The notes below the pieces were generated by a model that was not told the origin of the DNA, did not search any database, and saw nothing but the letters and a program-made list of their open reading frames with translations. Of a DNA stretch of 48,099 nucleotides, positions 39,125-48,076 are shown piece after piece. Both the position numbers and the translations under genes were made by a program. This stretch comes from Pseudomonas sp. QTF5 (GTDB lineage Bacteria > Pseudomonadota > Gammaproteobacteria > Pseudomonadales > Pseudomonadaceae), in the NCBI RefSeq assembly GCF_000512695.2, contig NZ_AZRW02000045.1, positions 4,091 to 52,189 on the forward strand, read 5' to 3'. Positions within the stretch are counted from its first letter, which is position 1. Every line of letters starts with the position of its first letter.

Positions 39125-40618
39125 TTACTCCGCCAGCATGCGCCCGGTTTCTTCCAGGTTTATGTGCCAACTCAGGGCATCGCGAAGGATGTGCGGTGTA
39201 TGCCCGCCGACTGCGCAAGCGGCAGTGAAGTAGTCATTCAAGGCTGGGCGATAGTCCGGGTGAACGCAGTTGTCGATGATGACCCGGGCGCGCTCACGCG
39301 GTGCCAGGCCACGCAGGTCGGCCAGGCCGATCTCGGTCACGAGAATGTCGACGTCATGTTCTGTGTGGTCGACGTGGCTGACCATGGGGACCACGCTGGA
39401 AATCGCGCCACCCTTGGCAATCGACTTGGTGACAAAGATCGCCAGGTGCGCATTGCGCGCGAAATCGCCGGAGCCGCCGATGCCGTTCATCATTCGCGTG
39501 CCGCAGACATGGGTGGAGTTGACGTTGCCGTACAGGTCGAATTCCAGTGCGGTATTGATGCCAATGATGCCTAGGCGCCGCACCACTTCGGGGTGATTGG
39601 AGATCTCTTGCGGGCGCAGCACCAGCTTGTCCTTATAGTGCTCCAGGTTCCCGAATACATCGGCATTGCGCCGGCTCGACAGGGTGATCGAACTGCCCGA
39701 AGCAAAGCTCAGCTTGCCAGCATCGATCAGATCGAAAGTCGAATCCTGCAGCACTTCGGAGTACATGGTGAGGTCTTCGAACGGCGAGTCGATCAAACCG
39801 CACATCACCGAATTGGCGATAGTGCCGATACCGGCTTGCAGCGGGCCGAGCTTGTTGGTCATGCGCCCGGCAGCCACTTCCTGTTTGAAGAAATCGATCA
39901 GGTGGTCAGCGATGGCCTGTGTGTCGCTGTCGGGTGGCAAGACAGTGGACGGCGAGTCGGACTGGTTAGTGATCACGATCGCGACGATTTTTTCGGGTGG
40001 TATCGGGATGGCGGTGCTGCCGATGCGGTCGTCGACCTTCACCAGCGGAATAGGCGTGCGGGTCGGCCGATAGGTCGGGATATAGATGTCGTGCAGGCCT
40101 TCGAGATTCGGGTTGTGAGCCAGGTTGATCTCAACGATCACGTGCTTGGCGAAAATCGCAAAGCTGGCCGAGTTGCCTACCGAGGTGGTCGGCACGATAT
40201 GGCCTTGCTCGGTGATTGCCACGGCTTCGATCACCGCGATGTCCGGTAGCTTGAGTTGTTGGTTACGCAGTAGCTCTACGGTTTCCGACAGGTGCTGGTC
40301 GATGAACATGACTTCGCCGGCATTGATCGCCTTGCGCAGGGTGCTGTCCACCTGGAACGGCATGCGTCGCGACAGTACGCCGGCTTCAGTCAGTTGCTTG
40401 TCGAGATCGTTGCCCAGGCTGGCGCCGGTCATCAGAGTGATTTTCAGCGGCGTGACCTTGGCGCGCTCGGCCAAGGCATGAGGTACGGCCTTGGCTTCGC
40501 CGGCTCGGGTAAAGCCGCTCATGCCGACGGTCATGCCGTCCTGAATCAGAGCGGCAGCGTCGGCGGCGCTCATCACCTTGTCCAACAATGAAGGCAAGCG
40601 AATGCGGTCACGGTACAT
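39125..40618 (-). CDS. Acetyl-CoA hydrolase/transferase family (succinate CoA-transferase)
   Basis: Class I CoA-transferase of 497 residues, cytosolic, likely moving CoA between succinyl-CoA and acetate as in AarC/Cat1/ScpC relatives. The start at 40618 begins MYRDRIRLPSLLDKVM; the upstream extension has no ribosome site. The segment LTMYSEVLQDS (Glu288) is the likely catalytic glutamate by comparison with AarC. The glycine-rich MNGIGGSGDFARNAHLA is the family signature near the C-terminus. It is monocistronic, between the DUF1127 genes and the pnt terminator. Exact substrate pair not proven. Confidence 0.9.
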   Translation of the reverse strand: MYRDRIRLPSLLDKVMSAADAAALIQDGMTVGMSGFTRAGEAKAVPHALAERAKVTPLKITLMTGASLGNDLDKQLTEAGVLSRRMPFQVDSTLRKAINAGEVMFIDQHLSETVELLRNQQLKLPDIAVIEAVAITEQGHIVPTTSVGNSASFAIFAKHVIVEINLAHNPNLEGLHDIYIPTYRPTRTPIPLVKVDDRIGSTAIPIPPEKIVAIVITNQSDSPSTVLPPDSDTQAIADHLIDFFKQEVAAGRMTNKLGPLQAGIGTIANSVMCGLIDSPFEDLTMYSEVLQDSTFDLIDAGKLSFASGSSITLSSRRNADVFGNLEHYKDKLVLRPQEISNHPEVVRRLGIIGINTALEFDLYGNVNSTHVCGTRMMNGIGGSGDFARNAHLAIFVTKSIAKGGAISSVVPMVSHVDHTEHDVDILVTEIGLADLRGLAPRERARVIIDNCVHPDYRPALNDYFTAACAVGGHTPHILRDALSWHINLEETGRMLAE

Positions 40619-40765
40619 GATTGTTTTCTCGGGCAACGGAAGCAAGGTGCGCAGTCTAGTGAATTTGATCGTTGCCCGTCCCGCTACCAAGGTCGCATTC
40701 GAGGTGTCTATTCTGGGCCTTTAGGACAAAACACCGTTACAGGATCGGTAACAGCCACAAACAAA

Positions 40766-40790
40766 AACGCCCCGACGAGTCGGGGCGTTC
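40766..40790 (-). terminator. Terminator after pntB
   Basis: AACGCCCCGAC and GTCGGGGCGTT share the centre of a stem with a four-base turn. An A run on the left gives T residues at the end of the minus-strand transcript. It starts about 17 bases after the pntB stop. Confidence 0.88.
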
Positions 40791-40806
40791 AGGTTGCCGA
40801 AGGGTG

Positions 40807-42243
40807 TTACTCGACGGCTTTAACCATGTCTTCGATGACTTTCTTGGCATCGCCGAAAACCATCATGGTCTTGTCCAGGTAGAACAGTTCGTTATCCAGA
40901 CCGGCATAGCCGCTGGCCATCGAGCGCTTGTTGACGATGATGGTCTTGGCTTTGAACGCTTCGAGAATCGGCATGCCGGCAATCGGCGACTTCGGATCGT
41001 TCTTGGCCGCCGGGTTGACCACGTCGTTGGCGCCCAGCACCAGCACCACGTCGGCCTGACCGAACTCGGAGTTGATATCTTCCATCTCGAACACCTGGTC
41101 GTAAGGCACTTCTGCCTCGGCGAGCAATACGTTCATGTGGCCAGGCATCCGACCCGCAACCGGGTGAATCGCATACTTCACGGTCACACCACGGTGGGTC
41201 AGCTTCTCGGTCAATTCTTTCAATGCGTGCTGCGCGCGGGCCACCGCCAGGCCATAGCCCGGAACGATGATCACAGTGTCGGCGTTGGTCAGCAAGAAGG
41301 TGGCGTCGTCAGCCGAACCGGATTTCACCGGGCGGGCTTCTTTCGAGCCTGCCGGGCCAGCGGCATCTGCTGTGTTGCCGAAACCGCCGAGCAGCACATT
41401 GAAGAACGAACGGTTCATCGCCTTGCACATGATGTACGAGAGAATCGCACCGCTTGAGCCCACCAGGGAGCCGGCGATGATCAGCATCGAGTTGTTCAGC
41501 GAGAAGCCGATACCCGCCGCTGCCCAGCCGGAGTAGCTGTTGAGCATCGACACCACGACGGGCATGTCGGCACCACCGATCGGGATGATGATCAGCACAC
41601 CCATCACGAAGGCCAGGGCCAGCATCAGCGCGAAAGCGCTGAGACTGCCGGTCAGCATGAAGGTGATGCCCAATACCAGCGTCGCCAGACCCAGCAGCAA
41701 GTTCAGTTTATGCTGGCCAGCGAACTGTACCGGTGCGCCTTGGAACAGACGGAACTTGTACTTGCCCGACAGCTTGCCAAACGCGATCACCGAACCGGAG
41801 AAGGTGATTGCACCGATGGCCGCGCCGAGGAACAGCTCCAGACGGTTGCCCGCCGGAATCGAATCCCCCAGCTGTTTAACGATGCCCAAGGATTGCGGTT
41901 CGACCACCGCCGCAATGGCGATGAACACCGCAGCCATACCGATCATGCTGTGCATGAAGGCGACCAGTTCCGGCATCTTGGTCATTTCAACGCGTTTGGC
42001 CATGATCGAACCGGCAGTGCCGCCGACCAACAGACCCACAATGACGTAACCGATGCCGGCAGTAGCGAGCTCTGCCCCCAGCTTATAAATGAGGCCAACC
42101 GTGGTGAGGATCGCCAACGCCATACCGAGCATGCCGTAGACATTGCCGCGTCGCGACGTGGTGGGGTGCGACAGGCCTTTGAGGGCCTGGATGAAGCAGA
42201 TCGACGCAATCAGGTAGAGCGTCGTTACCAGATTCATGCTCAT
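40807..42243 (-). CDS. pntB: NAD(P) transhydrogenase subunit beta
   Basis: Membrane subunit with the NADP(H)-binding domain III of the proton-translocating transhydrogenase, which makes NADPH from NADH using the proton gradient. The 478 residues begin with about nine membrane helices. They end with the Rossmann-like domain III: VIIVPGYGLAVARAQHAL, VRFAIHPVAGRMPGHMNVLL-type segment (here starting VKYAIHPVAG) and VLGANDVVNPAAKNDPKSPI. Its ATG shares one base with the pntAB stop. A terminator follows. Confidence 0.96.
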   Translation of the reverse strand: MSMNLVTTLYLIASICFIQALKGLSHPTTSRRGNVYGMLGMALAILTTVGLIYKLGAELATAGIGYVIVGLLVGGTAGSIMAKRVEMTKMPELVAFMHSMIGMAAVFIAIAAVVEPQSLGIVKQLGDSIPAGNRLELFLGAAIGAITFSGSVIAFGKLSGKYKFRLFQGAPVQFAGQHKLNLLLGLATLVLGITFMLTGSLSAFALMLALAFVMGVLIIIPIGGADMPVVVSMLNSYSGWAAAGIGFSLNNSMLIIAGSLVGSSGAILSYIMCKAMNRSFFNVLLGGFGNTADAAGPAGSKEARPVKSGSADDATFLLTNADTVIIVPGYGLAVARAQHALKELTEKLTHRGVTVKYAIHPVAGRMPGHMNVLLAEAEVPYDQVFEMEDINSEFGQADVVLVLGANDVVNPAAKNDPKSPIAGMPILEAFKAKTIIVNKRSMASGYAGLDNELFYLDKTMMVFGDAKKVIEDMVKAVE

Positions 42244-42566
42244 TACTTGGGCGCCTCTTCTTTTACGGCTTTCGGGGCTTTTTTCTTGAACATCTCAAGC
42301 ATGCGACGCGTTACCAGGAAGCCACCGAACACGTTCACGGCCGCCAGCGCCACCGCCAGGGTGCCCATGGTCTTGCCCAGTGGGGTCACGGTCAAAGCTG
42401 CCGCCAGCATGGCGCCGACGATCACAATCGCCGAAATGGCGTTGGTCACCGCCATCAACGGCGTATGCAGTGCAGGTGTAACATTCCACACCACGTGATA
42501 ACCGACATAAATCGCCAGCACGAAGATGATCAGGTTGTAGATACCGGGGGAGATAAGCTCTTCCAT
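42243..42566 (-). CDS. pntAB: NAD(P) transhydrogenase subunit alpha part 2
   Basis: A 107-residue membrane protein with three hydrophobic segments (about 7-24, 35-58 and 63-85) that supplies part of the proton channel (domain II). Pseudomonads split the alpha subunit in two genes, and this is the membrane half. The C-terminal tail is Lys-rich. It sits 15 bases after pntAA and overlaps pntB by one base. Confidence 0.94.
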   Translation of the reverse strand: MEELISPGIYNLIIFVLAIYVGYHVVWNVTPALHTPLMAVTNAISAIVIVGAMLAAALTVTPLGKTMGTLAVALAAVNVFGGFLVTRRMLEMFKKKAPKAVKEEAPK

Positions 42567-42581
42567 CGTCTGAATCCCTGC

Positions 42582-43703
42582 TTAGGCGTTTTTGCGGATG
42601 ACTTGGCCGTCGCGGCACATCAGGCACGCGGCGACGATGTCGTCTTCGAGGTTGATCTCGAACTGGCCTTCCTTGGTGAAGACCAGCTTCAGGAAGTCCA
42701 GCAGGTTGCGCGCGTACAGCGCCGAAGCATCAGCCGCGACTGCGCCGGCCAGATTGGTCGGGCCGCAAATGGTCACGCCATTCTCGACGACAACCTGATC
42801 GGCCACGGTCAGCGGGCAGTTGCCGCCTTGGGCTGCCGCGAGGTCGATGACCACGGAGCCTGGCTTCATCTGCGCCACTGTTTCGGCGCTCAACAGCGTC
42901 GGCGCCTTGCGGCCGGGGATCAGCGCAGTAGTAATGACGATGTCAGCCTGCTTGGCGCGTTCGTGCACGGCCAAGGCCTGGCGCTGCATCCAGCTGGCCG
43001 GCATTGGGCGTGCGTAACCGCCGACGCCGACGGCGCATTCGCGCTCTTCATCGGTTTCGTACGGCACATCGACGAATTTCGCACCCAGGGATTCGATCTG
43101 TTCCTTCACCGCAGGACGCACGTCGGACGCTTCAATCACCGCACCCAGACGTTTCGCCGTGGCAATCGCCTGCAAACCGGCTACGCCAGCGCCAAGAATC
43201 AGCACACGCGCCGCTTTCACGGTGCCCGCAGCAGTCATCAGCATCGGCATGAAGCGAGGATAGTGGTGAGCTGCCAGCAACACGGCTTTATAGCCGGCGA
43301 TGTTCGCCTGGGAGGACAACACATCCAGGCTCTGGGCGCGGGAGGTGCGCGGTGCGGCTTCCAGCGCAAACGCGGTAATGCCGCACTCAGCCAGCTTGGC
43401 AATGGTTTCATTGCTGAACGGATTGAGCATGCCCACCACAACGGTGCCGCTTTTTATCAGCGTCAGTTCGCTGTCGCTGGGAGCGACCACCTTGAGAATC
43501 AGCTCGGCACCAAATGCATCATTGGCGCTGCCAATGGTTGCGCCCGCCGCTTCATAAGCACTGTCGACAACGCTGGCATTAATGCCAGCGCCGCTTTGCA
43601 CAGTGACTTTATGGCCCTGGCCGATCAGCTTCTTGATGGTTTCCGGGGTTGCAGCAACCCGTGTTTCACCCGTCTGGGTTTCGAGAGGAACACCAATGTG
43701 CAC
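42582..43703 (-). CDS. pntAA: NAD(P) transhydrogenase subunit alpha part 1
   Basis: Cytosolic NAD(H)-binding domain I of the transhydrogenase, 373 residues. It resembles alanine dehydrogenase: the N-terminus is MHIGVPLETQTGETRVAATP and the nucleotide-binding loop is LILGAGVAGLQAIATAKRLG. The RQ-loop-type segment follows near VITTALIPGRKAPTLLS. It is the first gene of the pntAA-pntAB-pntB operon. Confidence 0.96.
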   Translation of the reverse strand: MHIGVPLETQTGETRVAATPETIKKLIGQGHKVTVQSGAGINASVVDSAYEAAGATIGSANDAFGAELILKVVAPSDSELTLIKSGTVVVGMLNPFSNETIAKLAECGITAFALEAAPRTSRAQSLDVLSSQANIAGYKAVLLAAHHYPRFMPMLMTAAGTVKAARVLILGAGVAGLQAIATAKRLGAVIEASDVRPAVKEQIESLGAKFVDVPYETDEERECAVGVGGYARPMPASWMQRQALAVHERAKQADIVITTALIPGRKAPTLLSAETVAQMKPGSVVIDLAAAQGGNCPLTVADQVVVENGVTICGPTNLAGAVAADASALYARNLLDFLKLVFTKEGQFEINLEDDIVAACLMCRDGQVIRKNA

Positions 43704-44139
43704 GTCAAATCTCCTGCGTGATCTTATTGAGTAAACCCAAGCACTTCGGATGGTGCGTCTGGGGGCGGCCGATCAGCACGATCCCGCCAAATCAGGGGCG
43801 GGGCGCGGCATTTTGCAGGCGAACTTTGTGCCCTTCAAGGGATTATGACGGGTGACGGAAAATTAACTACAAGTCACCCCGTGACCGAATGTCGCACTGA
43901 TCGGTTCAATCCCTTGCAGGGCGTGGCTTGTGAGGATTCTGTCCAAAATTCAAGAATTTACATATCGGCACGGTGAATGAGGCGTCATTGCCTGCCAATA
44001 GAGGCTCAAGGCCACGTATTCAGGCCTTTGTAGGACGTTTGTGCTACTCCTCAGTACAGTCTGCCAATATGCGACAAATACTTATATCTGTAGTGCTTTT
44101 GTTTTCCTGACTACGGGGTCAGCTAATAACGAGGAGCCT
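43704..44139. other. 436-base gap between pntAA and the LysR gene
   Basis: No gene is supported here. The part next to pntAA should hold its promoter: on the minus strand CATAAT (43850-43845) is a possible -10, with TTGTAG about 19 bases upstream as a weak -35. GGCGGG and GGGGCG runs lie near 43765-43805. The remainder, near the end of the LysR gene, shows no strong hairpin. Confidence 0.4.
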
Positions 44140-45039
44140 TTATCCTTCTAGGCTGTAGCTTTGTGCCTGATTCACCAGCCAATCGCGAAATGCCCTTAAA
44201 GACGCTGATTCGACCTTTCGCTCGGGAATCATCAGGTAATAGGCCTTGATGCTCGATAGTGCCTGGGCGTTGGCAATCACCAGGCGCTTCTCTGCCAATT
44301 CGCGCTGAATCAGGAAAGGTGGAATCAGCGCGATCCCCATATCGTGCATCGCCGCTTGAGCAAGCATGGAGAATAGCTCGTAACGCGGCCCTGTCATGTC
44401 TCGCGGGATATTCAGGTTTTGAGAGTTGAACCACTGGCGCCAGGCATAAGGGCGTGTGGTTTGCTGCAGTAGGGGCAGTTCGGCGATTTCAGTGGGGCTC
44501 AGATTGGTTTTCTTGCCCAGTAATGTGGGACTGCACACCGGCATCGGATTTTCGCCCATTAGCCTGTGGGATTCGGTACCCGACCAGGCGGCGTCGCCGA
44601 AATAGATAGCGGCATCGAAATCGGTGTCGGCAAACAGGAAGGGGCGGGTGCGGTTGGTGAGGTTGACGGTCACTTCCGGATGTTTGTGCTGAAAATCCTT
44701 GAGTCGCGGCAGCAGCCATTGAGTGCCGAAGGTTGGCACCACCGCCAGCTCGATCACGTTGGCACCTTGCTGGCCCATCACTGACAAGGTGTCCCGTTCA
44801 ACCGCGTCGAGTTGTGTGGCTACTCGGCGGCTATAGGAAAGCCCGGCCTCCGTCAGCTTCACTCCACGCCGCGAGCGTCGGAACAGTTCGACGCTGAGGA
44901 ACTCCTCAAGGCTGGCGATCTGTCGGCAAATCGCTCCCTGCGTGAGGGAAAGTTCCTGGGCGGCCTTGGTAAAACTCTCGTGGCGTGCTGCAGCTTCAAA
45001 ACTGATCAGGGCGGTTGTACTGGGGATCTTCCTGCGCAT
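44140..45039 (-). CDS. gcdR: LysR-type regulator of glutarate catabolism
   Basis: LysR-family regulator, 299 residues from the ATG at 45039, which has GAGG about nine bases upstream. The N-terminal helix-turn-helix is about residues 14-40 (ESFTKAAQELSLTQGAICRQ). The subfamily resembles GcvA-type regulators. It is divergent from gcdHG; in Pseudomonas the gene in this position, GcdR, activates the pair in response to glutarate. That role is transferred by synteny. Confidence 0.88.
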   Translation of the reverse strand: MRRKIPSTTALISFEAAARHESFTKAAQELSLTQGAICRQIASLEEFLSVELFRRSRRGVKLTEAGLSYSRRVATQLDAVERDTLSVMGQQGANVIELAVVPTFGTQWLLPRLKDFQHKHPEVTVNLTNRTRPFLFADTDFDAAIYFGDAAWSGTESHRLMGENPMPVCSPTLLGKKTNLSPTEIAELPLLQQTTRPYAWRQWFNSQNLNIPRDMTGPRYELFSMLAQAAMHDMGIALIPPFLIQRELAEKRLVIANAQALSSIKAYYLMIPERKVESASLRAFRDWLVNQAQSYSLEG

Positions 45040-45129
45040 GTACGTCAACCTCACTAATACATCGCATATAGGCTATTTTTGCGACGTTACGGAGTGAGAA
45101 ATTAGCACAACAGTATGCAAAATCCTCGT

Positions 45130-45158
45130 TTGTCGTGAAGCCGAACCCGGCCTAGGAT
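45130..45158 (+). promoter_or_regulatory. Candidate gcdHG promoter
   Basis: TTGTCG (45130-45135) and TAGGAT (45153-45158) are 17 bases apart, about 40 bases before the gcdH start. The AT-rich stretch 45055-45125 between the divergent genes is the expected LysR binding region; no single dyad stands out. Confidence 0.5.
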
Positions 45159-45197
45159 CGGTCCACGTTATTTGACCCGATTCGAGAGGACTCACTC

Positions 45198-46379
45198 ATG
45201 GGCGGTAAAGCTAGCTTCAACTGGATCGATCCCCTGCTGCTGGATCAACAGCTCACCGAAGAAGAGCGCATGATTCGCGACACGGCTCAGCAATTCGCTC
45301 AGCAGAAGCTCGCGCCGCGCGTTCTCGAAGCTTTCCGCCATGAGAAGACCGACCCGGCGATCTTTCGCGAGATGGGTGAAGTGGGTCTGTTGGGGGCGAC
45401 CATTCCTGAGCAATACGGTGGCAGCGGCCTGAACTACGTCAGTTACGGTCTGATTGCCCGTGAGGTCGAGCGCGTCGACTCCGGCTATCGCTCGATGATG
45501 AGCGTGCAGTCCTCGCTGGTCATGGTGCCGATCAACGAATTCGGTACCGAAGCACAGAAGCAGAAATACCTGCCGAAGCTGGCTTCGGGTGAATGGATCG
45601 GTTGCTTTGGTCTGACCGAGCCTGACCACGGTTCCGACCCGGGCGCGATGATTACTCGTGCACGCAAAGTGGAAGGCGGCTACAGCCTCACCGGCAGCAA
45701 AATGTGGATCACCAACAGCCCGATCGCCGACGTGTTCGTGGTCTGGGGCAAGGACGACGCGGGCGACATTCGTGGTTTCGTTCTGGAGAAGGGCTGGAAA
45801 GGTCTGAGCGCTCCGGCGATTCACGGCAAGGTCGGCCTGCGTGCATCCATCACCGGCGAGATCGTCATGGACAACGTGTTTGTCCCTGAAGAGAACATCT
45901 TCCCGGATGTCCGGGGCTTGAAAGGTCCTTTTACCTGCCTTAATTCGGCGCGTTACGGCATTTCCTGGGGCGCACTGGGTGCTGCCGAGTTCTGCTGGCA
46001 TACCGCTCGTCAGTACACCCTGGATCGCAAGCAGTTTGGTCGTCCATTGGCGGCCACACAGTTGATCCAGAAGAAGCTGGCTGACATGCAGACCGAAATC
46101 ACTCTGGCGCTGCAAGGCTGCCTGCGTCTGGGTCGGATGAAGGATGAAGGCACGGCTGCCGTCGAGATTACTTCGATGATGAAGCGCAACTCCTGTGGCA
46201 AATCCCTCGACATCGCCCGCATGGCGCGCGACATGCTGGGTGGCAACGGCATCTCCGATGAGTTCGGTGTCGCTCGGCATCTGGTCAACCTGGAAGTGGT
46301 GAATACCTATGAAGGTACGCATGACGTCCATGCACTGATCCTCGGTCGCGCGCAGACCGGCATCCAGGCGTTCTATTAA
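45198..46379 (+). CDS. gcdH: Glutaryl-CoA dehydrogenase
   Basis: FAD-dependent acyl-CoA dehydrogenase that oxidises and decarboxylates glutaryl-CoA to crotonyl-CoA, in lysine and glutarate breakdown. The 393 residues show the family flavin and substrate segments: GCFGLTEPDHGSDPGAM, KMWITNSPIADVFVVW and VDSGYRSMMSVQSSLVM. The catalytic base is Glu372 in NTYEGTHDVHALILG. GAGGA precedes the ATG. The CoA-transferase gene follows after 13 bases. Confidence 0.96.
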   Translation: MGGKASFNWIDPLLLDQQLTEEERMIRDTAQQFAQQKLAPRVLEAFRHEKTDPAIFREMGEVGLLGATIPEQYGGSGLNYVSYGLIAREVERVDSGYRSMMSVQSSLVMVPINEFGTEAQKQKYLPKLASGEWIGCFGLTEPDHGSDPGAMITRARKVEGGYSLTGSKMWITNSPIADVFVVWGKDDAGDIRGFVLEKGWKGLSAPAIHGKVGLRASITGEIVMDNVFVPEENIFPDVRGLKGPFTCLNSARYGISWGALGAAEFCWHTARQYTLDRKQFGRPLAATQLIQKKLADMQTEITLALQGCLRLGRMKDEGTAAVEITSMMKRNSCGKSLDIARMARDMLGGNGISDEFGVARHLVNLEVVNTYEGTHDVHALILGRAQTGIQAFY

Positions 46380-46392
46380 TAGGAGAACGGCC

Positions 46393-47613
46393 ATGGGCGC
46401 GCTTTCGCATCTACGGGTACTGGATTTATCGCGGGTACTCGCCGGGCCCTGGGCCGGGCAGATCCTGGCGGACCTTGGCGCCGAAGTCATCAAGGTCGAG
46501 CGCCCGGGCAATGGCGATGACACGCGCGCCTGGGGGCCTCCGTTCCTTAAAGACGCCTATGGCGAGAACACCAGCGAGGCGGCCTATTACTTGTCCGCCA
46601 ACCGCAACAAGCAATCAGTGACCATCGACTTCACGCGGCCAGAAGGGCAGCAGCTTGTGCGTGAGTTGGCGGCGAAGTCGGACATCCTCATTGAGAACTT
46701 CAAGGTCGGTGGCCTGGCGGCTTATGGGCTGGACTATGAGTCGCTCAAGGCGATTAATCCGAAGCTGATCTATTGCTCGATCACTGGATTCGGTCAGACA
46801 GGTCCGTATGCCAAGCGTGCGGGTTATGACTTCATGATCCAGGGCTTGGGCGGTCTGATGAGTTTGACCGGTCGTCCCGAAGGAGATGAAGGTGCGGGCC
46901 CGGTGAAAGTCGGTGTGGCGCTGACAGATATTTTGACCGGTCTCTATTCGACGGTAGCGATCCTGGCGGCCCTGGCTCATCGGGATCAGGGTGGTGGCGG
47001 TCAGCATATAGATATGGCATTACTGGATGTCCAGGTGGCTTGTCTGGCCAATCAGGCGATGAACTACCTGACTACAGGCAATGCGCCTAAACGCCTGGGC
47101 AACGCTCACCCGAATATCGTGCCTTATCAGGACTTTCCTACGGCTGATGGCGACTTCATCCTCACCGTGGGTAACGATGGGCAGTTCCGCAAGTTTGCAG
47201 AGGTGGCCGGTCAACCGCAGTGGGCGGATGATCCACGTTTTGCGACCAACAAATTGCGGGTGGCTAACCGAGCAGTATTGATTCCGCTGATCCGCCAGGC
47301 GACCGTGTTCAAGACTACTGCCGAATGGGTGGCGCAGTTGGAGCAGGCAGGCGTGCCATGCGGGCCGATCAATGATCTGGCTCAGGTGTTTGCCGATCCT
47401 CAGGTTCAGGCGCGGGGGTTGGCCATTGAGCTGCCTCATGCTTTGGCCGGGATGGTGCCCCAGGTAGCGAGCCCGATACGCCTGTCCGAGACTCCGGTGG
47501 AGTACCGTAGTGCGCCTCCTTTGTTGGGTGAGCACACGTTGGAAGTTCTGCAGCGGGTGTTGGGTTTGGATGTCGGCGTCGTTACTGGGTTCAAGGCGTC
47601 TGGAGTGCTCTGA
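46393..47613 (+). CDS. gcdG: CaiB/BaiF CoA-transferase, succinyl-CoA:glutarate type
   Basis: Family III CoA-transferase of 406 residues, cytosolic, expected to activate glutarate to glutaryl-CoA for GcdH. The N-terminus LRVLDLSRVLAGPWAGQILADLGAE-type Rossmann segment (residues 7-31) is typical. The catalytic aspartate is Asp146 in AGYDFMIQG. GGAG precedes the ATG. Coupling to gcdH by a 13-base gap supports the glutarate role; the substrate is otherwise not readable from sequence. Confidence 0.93.
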   Translation: MGALSHLRVLDLSRVLAGPWAGQILADLGAEVIKVERPGNGDDTRAWGPPFLKDAYGENTSEAAYYLSANRNKQSVTIDFTRPEGQQLVRELAAKSDILIENFKVGGLAAYGLDYESLKAINPKLIYCSITGFGQTGPYAKRAGYDFMIQGLGGLMSLTGRPEGDEGAGPVKVGVALTDILTGLYSTVAILAALAHRDQGGGGQHIDMALLDVQVACLANQAMNYLTTGNAPKRLGNAHPNIVPYQDFPTADGDFILTVGNDGQFRKFAEVAGQPQWADDPRFATNKLRVANRAVLIPLIRQATVFKTTAEWVAQLEQAGVPCGPINDLAQVFADPQVQARGLAIELPHALAGMVPQVASPIRLSETPVEYRSAPPLLGEHTLEVLQRVLGLDVGVVTGFKASGVL

Positions 47614-47616
47614 GGA

Positions 47617-47671
47617 TTCCTTCTATATAGCAGGATAGCAGGGCTGGTTTTGCTCTCCTATATAGAAGGAA
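47617..47671. repeat. Perfect 14-base inverted repeat after gcdG
   Basis: TTCCTTCTATATAG (47617-47630) and CTATATAGAAGGAA (47658-47671) are exact inverses around a 27-base centre. It begins three bases after the gcdG stop. It may end the gcdHG transcript, though the stem is AT-rich and no T run follows. Confidence 0.7.
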
Positions 47672-47725
47672 ATGTGCAGTTTTCAGGCTTTCGGCAAGTT
47701 ATTGATAGAAAGGCGTAATTAGAGG

Positions 47726-47753
47726 TTGACGGCAAATTCTGAAAGCCTATAAT
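47726..47753 (+). promoter_or_regulatory. rRNA-type promoter, upstream copy
   Basis: TTGACG (47726-47731) and TATAAT (47748-47753) are 16 bases apart and are followed by TCGCCCC, a C-rich discriminator. It is the first of three similar promoters in the same direction. The 170 bases after it hold no supported gene. Confidence 0.75.
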
Positions 47754-47928
47754 TCGCCCCACTTCCGGCGCAGTCGAAACGGAAAACTCCTTGGTAAACA
47801 ATGAGTTATGCAGTTTTCGGCAGCGATTACGCTTCAGTTCATCGAGGCCAGAAGGAGTTGGTAAGGCAGTGTGTTGTCGCCTTATTGACGGTTCGATCAT
47901 CTCGGTCGAAAGCGGAGAAAAAGAGGTG

Positions 47929-47956
47929 TTGACAGCAGCGAGTAACGCTGTAGAAT
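47929..47956 (+). promoter_or_regulatory. rRNA-type promoter, middle copy
   Basis: TTGACA (47929-47934) and TAGAAT (47951-47956) are 16 bases apart, followed by TCGCCTCCCGC. A perfect -35 and a GC-rich discriminator are marks of stringently controlled stable RNA promoters. Confidence 0.85.
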
Positions 47957-48048
47957 TCGCCTCCCGCTAACGAGAGATCGGAAGCGCAAGTGGTTGAAGT
48001 TGTTAAAGATTTCCAAGCGAAACTTTGAAAACTTCTGAAAATAACCGC

Positions 48049-48076
48049 TTGACAGTAACAGGGGCTGCTGTAGAAT
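48049..48076 (+). promoter_or_regulatory. rRNA operon promoter, proximal copy
   Basis: TTGACA (48049-48054) and TAGAAT (48071-48076) are 16 bases apart, followed by GCGCGCCTCGG. An A/T-rich stretch (48001-48045) directly upstream could be an UP element. The words around it match what I recall of Pseudomonas 16S leader regions. The start of transcription should be near 48083; the 16S gene lies beyond the window. Confidence 0.88.

Noticed and set aside
47658..47900. An 80-codon minus-strand open frame after gcdG
   Set aside because: It starts and runs within the rRNA-type promoter region, has no ribosome site, and ends inside the 14-base inverted repeat.
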